DNA of 64,000 nucleotides, taken from Actinomycetospora chibensis. GTDB taxonomy: Bacteria > Actinomycetota > Actinomycetes > Mycobacteriales > Pseudonocardiaceae. This document shows, one piece after another, positions 58,293 through 64,000 of this stretch (positions within the stretch are counted from its first letter, which is position 1; each line of letters begins with the position of its first letter). The notes below the pieces were generated by a model. That model did not search any database. It was not told where the DNA came from and worked only from the letters and a program-made list of their open reading frames with translations. The stretch is from positions 124,001 through 188,000 of the forward strand of contig NZ_JAQZAM010000005.1 of NCBI RefSeq assembly GCF_028737215.1. The letters are read 5' to 3'. The position numbers and the translations under genes are program-made.

Positions 58293-59102
58293 ATGGCCGA
58301 GCCCGGAGGCGGGACGGAGTCGACCTCGCGCGTGGCGGACGTGCTGCTGCTGTTCGTGGAGGGGCCGTCGACGCTCGGGGTCACGCGCATCGCGCGGGAG
58401 CTCGGGCTGAGCAAGGCGGTGGTGCACCGCATCCTGCAGTCGCTGGCCGGCCGCGACATGGTCGTCCTCGACCCCGTCAGCCGGGAGTACCGGCTGGGCC
58501 CGTCCGTCGCCGCGCTCGGGGCCCGGGCGCTGCGCGAGTCGGACCTGCGCTCGGCCGCCCTGCCGTTGCTGCGCCGGCTGCGTGACGAGACCCGCGAGAC
58601 GGCCACCCTGAGCACACCGGTGCCGCACGGCCGCGTCTACCTCGATCAGGTCGTGGGCCTCCACGAGATCAAGATGACCGTCGAGCTGGGCCGACGGTTC
58701 CCGCTGCACGCGGGCAGCTCCGGCAAGTGCATGCTCGCCCACCTCGACCCGGAGCAGCGCGACGAGGTGCTCGCCGCGGGGCTCGAGTCGCTCACGCCGC
58801 ACACCCCGATCGACCCGGTGGCCCTGCGCTCCGAACTCGACGCCATCGCCGCCCGTGGCTGGGCCGTCTCGGCCGGCGAGCGCCAGGCCGACGCCGGATC
58901 GGTGGCCGCACCCGTCTTCGGTGTCGGCGGCGACGTCCTCGGGGCGATCTCGGTGTGCGGCCCGCGCTACCGGATGACCGACGCCGTCGCGACCGAGCTC
59001 GGGCCCCGGGTCGTGGCCGTCGCCGGCCAGATCTCCCGGCGCCTCGGCGGCGATCCGGGCCGCACCCCGGTCAGCGGAGCAGGAAGGACGAATGCCGGAT
59101 GA
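58293..59102 (+). CDS. IclR-family regulator of the catabolic cluster
   Basis: 269 residues; ATG 58293 after GGAGG. N-terminal winged HTH: VADVLLLFVEGPSTLGVTRI, ARELGLSKAVVHRILQSLAG (about 33-52). The GAF-like effector domain (about 85-255) has PVPHGRVYLDQVVG, LGRRFPLHAGSSGKCMLAHL and APVFGVGGDVLGAISVCGP. IclR proteins bind aromatic or carboxylic effectors and typically control catabolic genes. Two operator-like sites lie in its divergent promoter, two more precede the MFS gene. Stop overlaps the CoA-transferase start (ATGA). Confidence 0.9.
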   Translation: MAEPGGGTESTSRVADVLLLFVEGPSTLGVTRIARELGLSKAVVHRILQSLAGRDMVVLDPVSREYRLGPSVAALGARALRESDLRSAALPLLRRLRDETRETATLSTPVPHGRVYLDQVVGLHEIKMTVELGRRFPLHAGSSGKCMLAHLDPEQRDEVLAAGLESLTPHTPIDPVALRSELDAIAARGWAVSAGERQADAGSVAAPVFGVGGDVLGAISVCGPRYRMTDAVATELGPRVVAVAGQISRRLGGDPGRTPVSGAGRTNAG

Positions 59103-60298
59103 CTGATGCCCCTCCGACAGGCGCTCTCCAGGGACTCAAGGTCCTCGACGTCGCCACCCTGTTCGCCGGGCCGCTCGCCGCGACGATGCTGGGCGACCAC
59201 GGGGCCGACGTGATCAAGATCGAGCACCCGCGCGGCGACCCGTCGCGCACCCACGGCGCCCAGCGCGACGGCGTCGGCCTCTGGTGGAAGATGCTCGGCC
59301 GCAACAAGCAGGCCATCACGCTGAACCTCTCGTCCCCGGAGGGGCAGGAGGTCTTCCGCACCCTGGCCGCCGACGCCGACGTGGTGATCGAGAACTTCCG
59401 GCCCGGCACGCTCGAGCGCTGGGGCATCGGCCCGGAGGTGCTGCACGAGGCCAACCCCGGACTCGTGCTCGCGCGGGTCACCGGCTTCGGCCAGTTCGGG
59501 CCGTACTCCTCGCGGCCGGGCTTCGGGACGCTCGCGGAGGCCATGAGCGGCTTCGCCGCCATCACCGGCGAGCCCGACGGGCCCCCGACGCTGCCGCCCT
59601 TCGGCCTCGCCGACGGCGTCGCCGCACTGACCACGGCGTTCGGGATCATGACCGCGCTCCGGGCCCGCGAGCAGACCGGCCGCGGCCAGGTGCTCGACAT
59701 GGCGATCATCGAGCCGCTGCTCACCGTGCTCGGGCCCCAGCTCATCGCCTACGACCAGCTCGGCGAGCTGCAGCCCCGGCACGGCAACCGCTCGTCCAAC
59801 AACGCCCCACGCAACACCTACGAGTGCGCCGACGGCCGCTGGGTCGCGGTGTCCACCAGCGCGCAGTCGATCGCGGAGCGCGTGATGCGGCTGGTGGGAC
59901 GGCCGGAACTGATCGACGAGCCGTGGTTCGCCACCGGCGCCCGGCGCGCGCAGCACGCCGACGAGCTCGACGACGCCGTCGGCGCGTGGATCGCCGAGCG
60001 GGACCGCGACGAGGTCGTCGCCGCGTTCGAGAAGGCCGAGGCCGCCGTCGCCCCGATCTACACCGCCGCCGACGTCCTCGCCGACCCGCAGTATGCCGCG
60101 CTCGGCAGCGTCGTCACCGTCGACGACGACGAGCTCGGCCCGATCCGGTTACAGAACGTGCCGTTCCGGCTCTCCGAGACCCCGGGCCGCGTCCGGACCG
60201 CCGGCCCGCGCCTCGGCGAGCACACCGCGGAGGTGCTCGCCCGCCACGGGATCGACGCCGACCGGCTGGCGGAACTGCGGGCGGCGGGGGCGCTGTGA
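59099..60298 (+). CDS. Class III (CaiB/BaiF) CoA-transferase
   Basis: 399 residues. Family motifs: GLKVLDVATLFAGPLAATML (about 12), DVIKIEHPRGDPSRTHGAQR, the NKQAITLNLSSPEGQEVFRT (about 68) and the active-site Asp region DVVIENFRPGTLERWGIGPE (about 93-112, the key Asp likely in GPEVL... or in GLADGVAALTTAFG near 178). It moves CoA to a carboxylic acid. With a CitE-type lyase next door it probably activates a malate-like acid. Co-translated with IclR and CitE. Confidence 0.9.
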   Translation: MTDAPPTGALQGLKVLDVATLFAGPLAATMLGDHGADVIKIEHPRGDPSRTHGAQRDGVGLWWKMLGRNKQAITLNLSSPEGQEVFRTLAADADVVIENFRPGTLERWGIGPEVLHEANPGLVLARVTGFGQFGPYSSRPGFGTLAEAMSGFAAITGEPDGPPTLPPFGLADGVAALTTAFGIMTALRAREQTGRGQVLDMAIIEPLLTVLGPQLIAYDQLGELQPRHGNRSSNNAPRNTYECADGRWVAVSTSAQSIAERVMRLVGRPELIDEPWFATGARRAQHADELDDAVGAWIAERDRDEVVAAFEKAEAAVAPIYTAADVLADPQYAALGSVVTVDDDELGPIRLQNVPFRLSETPGRVRTAGPRLGEHTAEVLARHGIDADRLAELRAAGAL

Positions 60299-61161
60299 CG
60301 GGCCCGGGGCGCGCGCGGAGCTGGCTCTACGTCCCCGCGCACCGCCCGGAGCTTCTGGACAAGGCCCTGTCCGGGCCCGCCGACGCCGTGGTGCTCGACC
60401 TCGAGGACGCCGTGCCCGCCGGGGCGAAGGAGTCCGCGCGCGACGCCGCGGTGCGGGCCGCGAGCCTGCCGCGGACCAAGCCCCTGTGGGTGCGGGTCAA
60501 CGCCGTCGGCACCTCGTGGTCGGCCGACGACCTCGCCGCCCTGACCGGCACCGACCTCGACGGCGTGCGCGTGCCCAAGGCCGGCGACCCCGAGACGGTC
60601 GCGGAGCTCGCGCAGCGCCTCGGGCTGCCGCTGCACCTGCTGCTGGAGACCGCCCTCGGTGTCGAGCAGGCCTACGCGCTCGCCACGGCGCACCCGTCGG
60701 TGGTCGCGGTCTCGCTGGGCGAGGCCGACCTCGCCGCGGACCTCGGTGTCCGGCGCCCGGACGCCCTGGCCTGGGCGCGCCAGCGTGTCGTCGTCGCGTG
60801 CCGGGCCGCTGGGATCGCCGCGCCGATCACCAGCGTCTGGACCGACCTCGCCGATCCCGGTGGGCTCGAGCGCGACAGCCGCGAGGCCCGCGACCAGGGG
60901 TTCTACGGCCGCTCGGTGATCCACCCGAAGCAGGTCGAGGCCGTCCACCGGGCGTTCACCCCGAGCCTCGACGAGGTCACCGACGCCCGGGCACTGCTCG
61001 GCTCGCTCACCGACGCCACCGGCCGCGGGGAGAGCGCGTGGGTCGACGCGCGGGGCCGCTTCGTCGACCCCGCCGTCGTCGCCGGCGCCCACCGCGTGCT
61101 CCACCAGGCCGACACCCTCCCCGACACCCTCCCCGACACCCTCACTGAGGAGGACCGATGA
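60295..61161 (+). CDS. HpcH/HpaI (CitE-type) CoA-ester lyase
   Basis: 288 residues. CitE/MCL fold: RSWLYVPAHRPELLDKALSG (about 8), DAVVLDLEDAVPAGAKESAR (metal Asp/Glu, about 32-50), VRVNAVGTSW (Arg), LHLLLETALGVEQAYALATA (Glu, about 112) and VSLGEADLAADLGV (GExD motif, about 140). It cleaves a 3-hydroxyacyl-CoA such as citramalyl- or malyl-CoA. The C-terminal tail carries a 12-bp tandem repeat (CCCGACACCCTC; TLPDTLPDTLPDTL). GTG 60295 overlaps the upstream stop (GTGA). Stop overlaps the cyclase start. Confidence 0.9.
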   Translation: MTGPGRARSWLYVPAHRPELLDKALSGPADAVVLDLEDAVPAGAKESARDAAVRAASLPRTKPLWVRVNAVGTSWSADDLAALTGTDLDGVRVPKAGDPETVAELAQRLGLPLHLLLETALGVEQAYALATAHPSVVAVSLGEADLAADLGVRRPDALAWARQRVVVACRAAGIAAPITSVWTDLADPGGLERDSREARDQGFYGRSVIHPKQVEAVHRAFTPSLDEVTDARALLGSLTDATGRGESAWVDARGRFVDPAVVAGAHRVLHQADTLPDTLPDTLTEEDR

Positions 61162-61985
61162 CGACCGCCACGGGCACGCGTGCCCTGATCGACGCCGTCA
61201 CCGCGGGCACCCGCACCGTGGAGCTGGGGCAGCCGCTGTTCACGGGCATGCCGTGCTCGCCGAACCACCCCGGCTTCCGGATGACGCTCATCCGGCGCCA
61301 CGGCGACATGGTCCGCCCCGACGGCGGCTCCGCGTCCAACGAGATCGTCGTCACCGGCGGGCACGTCGGCACCCACGTGGACGCGCTCTCCCACGTCAGC
61401 CAGGACGGCTGCCTGCACGGCGGGATCGACGCCGAGGCCGCCCAGCGGGGCGGTCGCCACAGCGAGCACGGCGCCGAGCACATCCCGGCGATGATCACCC
61501 GCGGCGTGCTGCTCGACATCCCCGCCGTGCGCGGGGTCGACGCGCTCGGCCCCGGGGAGGGCGTCACCGCCGACGACCTGGCCGCGGCCGCCCACCGCGC
61601 CGGCGCGGAGCCCGGTCCGGGTGACGCCGCGCTGGTGCGCACCGGGTGGGCGCGCCGGTTCGAGGACGCGGCGTCCTATCTCGGGCACGACACCGGCGTC
61701 CCGGGTGTCACCGAGGACGGCGCCCGGTGGCTCGCCGAGCGCCGGGTGGTGGCCGCCGGCGCCGACACCACCGCGTTCGAGCAGATCCCGGCCGGCGACG
61801 GGCACCGCGTGCTGCCCGTGCACCGGATCCTGCTCGTCGAGCACGGCATCCACATCGTCGAGCACCTCGCGCTCGAGGAGGCCGCGGCGCAGGGGCTCAC
61901 CGAGTTCCTCTTCGTCCTGACCCCGCTTCGCATCGTCGGCGGCACCGGGTCGCCGGTGCGTCCCGTCGCGGTGGTCGCGGCATGA
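61158..61985 (+). CDS. Cyclase-family (kynurenine formamidase-like) metal hydrolase
   Basis: 275 residues. The metal-binding motif HxGTHxDxxxH is present: GGHVGTHVDALSHV (about 67-80). ELGQPLFTGMPCSPNHPGF near the N-terminus and VEHLALEEAAAQGLTEFLFV near the C-terminus fit the family. Members hydrolyse formyl- or cyclic amide bonds, and include isatin hydrolase and kynurenine formamidase. In this cluster it may open a second amide or imide bond. ATG 61158 overlaps the CitE stop (ATGA). Confidence 0.9.
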   Translation: MTTATGTRALIDAVTAGTRTVELGQPLFTGMPCSPNHPGFRMTLIRRHGDMVRPDGGSASNEIVVTGGHVGTHVDALSHVSQDGCLHGGIDAEAAQRGGRHSEHGAEHIPAMITRGVLLDIPAVRGVDALGPGEGVTADDLAAAAHRAGAEPGPGDAALVRTGWARRFEDAASYLGHDTGVPGVTEDGARWLAERRVVAAGADTTAFEQIPAGDGHRVLPVHRILLVEHGIHIVEHLALEEAAAQGLTEFLFVLTPLRIVGGTGSPVRPVAVVAA

Positions 61986-63403
61986 GCCCGGCACCGGCCC
62001 TCACCCCCGCCCAGGAGTTCGCCGCCTTCGCCGCCCGCACCGCCGTGCACGGGGCGCCCGACGCGCTCCGCGACGACCTCGTCGCCCGCACCGCCGACCT
62101 GCTCGGCAACTGCCTCGCCGCGCGCGACGCGGAGCCGGCGCGGGTCGTCGCCGCCGTCGTCGCCGAGTGGGGCGGGGCGGGCGCCGCGACGTCGCTCGCC
62201 GACGGGCGCCGGCTCCCGGCCCCGTCGGCGGCGCTGGTCAACGGCACGCTGGCCCACAGCCTCGACTTCGACGACACCCACCTGCCGTCGGTGCTGCACC
62301 CGTCGGCGGCCGTCCTGCCCGCGGCGCTCGCCGCCGCCGAGGCCGTCGGCGCGTCCGGCACCGCGTACCTCGACGCCGCGGCCGTGGGCGTCGAGCTGAC
62401 CTGCCGGCTCGGGATGGCGGGCTACGACGAGGAGCTGGGCAACTCGGTCTTCTTCGAGCACGGCCAGCACGCGACCGCGATCTGCGGGGCCGTCGGGGCG
62501 GCGGTGGCCGCCGGGATGCTGCGGGGTCTGGAGGCCGAGGGACTGACCTCGGCGATCGGCATCGCGGCGAGCACCGGCGCCGGCATCATCGAGGCCAACC
62601 GCACCGGCGGCACCGTGAAGCGGGTGCACTGCGGGTGGGCCGCCCACGCGGGCGTCGCCGCCGCCGACCTCGCGCGGCACGGCCTCACCGGCCCGCCGAC
62701 CGTGCTCGAGGGCCGGTTCGGGTTCCTGCGCGCCTTCTGCGGCGAGCGCACCCACGTCGAGCGCGTCACCGACGATCTCGGAGAGCACTGGGAGACCCTG
62801 CGTGTGTTCACCAAGCCCTATCCCTGCAACCACTTCACCCACGCGGGCATCGACGCGGCGCTGCGGATGCGGTCCGACGGCATCACCGCCGAGCGGGTCG
62901 TCGAGCTGACGCTCGGCGCGCCCGCCCCCGTCCTGCGCACGATCGCCGAGCCCGCCGAGGAGAAGGCGGCGCCGCGGTCCGGGTACCACGCGGCCTTCAG
63001 CGGTCCCTACACCGTGGCCGCCGCGCTGCTCGGCGGCGGTGGGCTCGGCCTCTCGCACGACGACTTCACCGACACCGCCGCGGCCGACCCGGCCCGGCTC
63101 GCGCTCGCCGGGCGCGTGCGCTGCGTGGCCGACGAGGAATCGACCGCGATCTTCCCGCACCAGTTCCCCGCCGTGCTCACCGCGCGCCTCGACTCCGGCG
63201 AGTCGGTGACGGAGCGGATCGTCGCCAACCGGGGCGGTCCCGACCGGCCGCTGGGCGACGACGAGGTCGCCGAGAAGTTCCGCACGAACGCCGTGCGCTC
63301 GGTGCCGGAGCAGGACGTCCCCGCCGTCGTCGACGCCGTGCGGGAACTGCGCGGCGGTCGTCGCGTCACCGATCTCATGAACCGGACGGGCGCGCTTCTC
63401 TGA
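61982..63403 (+). CDS. MmgE/PrpD family protein
   Basis: 473 residues. Family features: VNGTLAHSLDFDDTHLPSVL (about 84-103), HPSAAVLPAALAAAEAVG, GNSVFFEHGQHATAICGAVG, STGAGIIEANRTGGTVKRVH (about 195-214) and KPYPCNHFTHAGIDAALRMR. The family includes 2-methylcitrate dehydratase, cis-aconitate decarboxylase and iminodisuccinate/epimerase-type enzymes, all acting on branched di- or tricarboxylates. The substrate here is unknown; it acts on a free acid, so before CoA transfer. Starts by ATGA overlap with the cyclase gene. Confidence 0.91.
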   Translation: MSPAPALTPAQEFAAFAARTAVHGAPDALRDDLVARTADLLGNCLAARDAEPARVVAAVVAEWGGAGAATSLADGRRLPAPSAALVNGTLAHSLDFDDTHLPSVLHPSAAVLPAALAAAEAVGASGTAYLDAAAVGVELTCRLGMAGYDEELGNSVFFEHGQHATAICGAVGAAVAAGMLRGLEAEGLTSAIGIAASTGAGIIEANRTGGTVKRVHCGWAAHAGVAAADLARHGLTGPPTVLEGRFGFLRAFCGERTHVERVTDDLGEHWETLRVFTKPYPCNHFTHAGIDAALRMRSDGITAERVVELTLGAPAPVLRTIAEPAEEKAAPRSGYHAAFSGPYTVAAALLGGGGLGLSHDDFTDTAAADPARLALAGRVRCVADEESTAIFPHQFPAVLTARLDSGESVTERIVANRGGPDRPLGDDEVAEKFRTNAVRSVPEQDVPAVVDAVRELRGGRRVTDLMNRTGALL

Positions 63404-63408
63404 GCATT

Positions 63409-63425
63409 GTTCCCACCAGAGGAAC
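63409..63425 (+). promoter_or_regulatory. IclR-type operator, site 3
   Basis: GTTCC-N7-GGAAC, perfect arms, six bases after the MmgE/PrpD stop. It begins the leader of the MFS transporter gene. Confidence 0.65.
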
Positions 63426-63516
63426 AGTGCGCGAAACGGTTCTCTCGACCATGAGCTGGCCTCTTGACCAGCAACATCGGTCTTGGGAACCTCGATGGAC
63501 GAGCAATGACGAGAAC

Positions 63517-63533
63517 GTTCCCTTCGGCGGAAC
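63517..63533 (+). promoter_or_regulatory. IclR-type operator, site 4
   Basis: GTTCC-N7-GGAAC, perfect arms extended by GAAC on the left and GTTC on the right (63513-63538). It lies 40 bases before the MFS start and 108 bases (about ten helical turns) from site 3, so looping between the two sites is possible. Confidence 0.65.
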
Positions 63534-63572
63534 AGTTCTTCGGTGCCGGATTCCCGACCGACAGGTGCGCTG

Positions 63573-64000
63573 ATGCAGACACGATTCCGGTGGGCGACGA
63601 TCGTTCTGATCGTCGTCCTCATCGTCATCAACTACATCGACCGGTCGGCGGTCTCGTACGCGGTGCAGCCGCTGCAGCAGGAATTCGGGATCTCCACCGC
63701 GCAGTACGGCATCATCTCGAGCGCCTTCGCGATCGGGTACATGGTCTTCGCGTTCCTGTCCGGCCCCCTCGTCGACAGGTTCGGGCCACGGAAGGTCCTG
63801 CTCGTCGCCATCACGATCTTCTCGATCGCCACGGCGCTCGTCCCGCTCGCGGGCGGCTTCGTCGGCCTCCTGCTGATCCGGATCATCCTCGGCGCCGGCG
63901 AGGCGCCCGCCTTCCCGGCGGCCACCCGCACGGTGAGCCGCTGGCTGCCCCGGGCCGAGCGCGGCTTCGCGCTGGCGCTCATCGGCGGCGTCGCGGTCTC
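63573..64000 (+). CDS. MFS transporter, anion:cation symporter-like, N-terminal part (runs off the window)
   Basis: The first 142 codons are inside the window. ATG 63573 begins MQTRFRWATIVLIVVLIVIN followed by YIDRSAVSYAVQPLQQEFGI, the pattern of the ACS family (hexuronate, tartrate, phthalate transporters). GYMVFAFLSGPLVDRFGPRK (motif A, about 62-81) and RIILGAGEAPAFPAATRTVS (about 107-126) agree. It probably imports the acid or cyclic substrate degraded by the upstream enzymes. Two perfect IclR-type sites lie in its leader. The leader is less GC-rich than the flanking genes. Confidence 0.88.
   Translation, partial: MQTRFRWATIVLIVVLIVINYIDRSAVSYAVQPLQQEFGISTAQYGIISSAFAIGYMVFAFLSGPLVDRFGPRKVLLVAITIFSIATALVPLAGGFVGLLLIRIILGAGEAPAFPAATRTVSRWLPRAERGFALALIGGVAV

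Overview
The window is very GC-rich (about three quarters G+C by eye) with strong G/C third-codon bias, frequent GTG starts, many ATGA/GTGA stop-start overlaps and typical actinobacterial families: a PrrA/PrrB-like two-component pair, DUF1707, DUF3099, DUF2795 and DUF4333 proteins, an ECF42-type sigma factor, MpaB/DUF2236 and the TetR-controlled paa operon. It is chromosomal DNA of an actinomycete. A member of the Pseudonocardiaceae (Pseudonocardia or Actinomycetospora-like) is my guess from gene content, not something the sequence proves. I see no rRNA, tRNA, CRISPR array, insertion sequence or phage module.

Layout. 1-15 kb is housekeeping and signalling: a truncated membrane alpha/beta-hydrolase, an amidase, a repeat-rich secreted protein, a YrdC/Sua5 protein, a STAS protein, two TauE/SafE permeases (the second behind a short Cys-containing leader peptide), a PP2C phosphatase, a two-component system with a well-formed candidate operator, a HAD protein, a small MerR-type regulator facing 9-bp tandem operators, and prrA/prrB with a lipoprotein. 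15-28 kb is the phenylacetate region: a PaaG-like crotonase, an acyl-CoA ligase, a TetR regulator and a tight paaABCDE-paaZ-paaI operon. The TetR intergenic region and the paaA leader share the same operator-like sequence. 28-35 kb carries DedA, an acyl-CoA dehydrogenase/TetR divergent pair with iterated operators, a DGPF(YCII)-ECF42 sigma pair, and an Asp-rich repeat protein. 35-39 kb ends in a four-gene, translationally coupled operon (acyl-CoA dehydrogenase-like, PIG-L deacetylase, methyltransferase, glycosyltransferase) whose product I cannot name. 39-53 kb is mixed: amidase, TetR/RidA, hydrolase/NmrA, thermonuclease-excalibur, anti-sigma-type ATPase, MFS exporter, MpaB-like oxygenase, a protein made of two TetR domains in tandem, and a second acyl-CoA ligase.

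55-64 kb is the most interesting part. It holds a divergent catabolic cluster (cyclic amidohydrolase and FAD oxidoreductase one way; IclR, class III CoA-transferase, CitE-like lyase, cyclase-family hydrolase, MmgE/PrpD protein and an MFS transporter the other way) with four matching GTTCC-N7-GGAAC-type sites at its divergent promoter and in front of the transporter. The enzyme set suggests opening of a cyclic amide or imide, rearrangement of a branched dicarboxylic acid, CoA activation and cleavage. The substrate is unknown.

Two families of dispersed intergenic palindromes also occur: a 44-46 bp hairpin with an NATA loop (three copies) and a 47-bp GCGAGGGACGCC-type element (two tandem copies plus a related hairpin).
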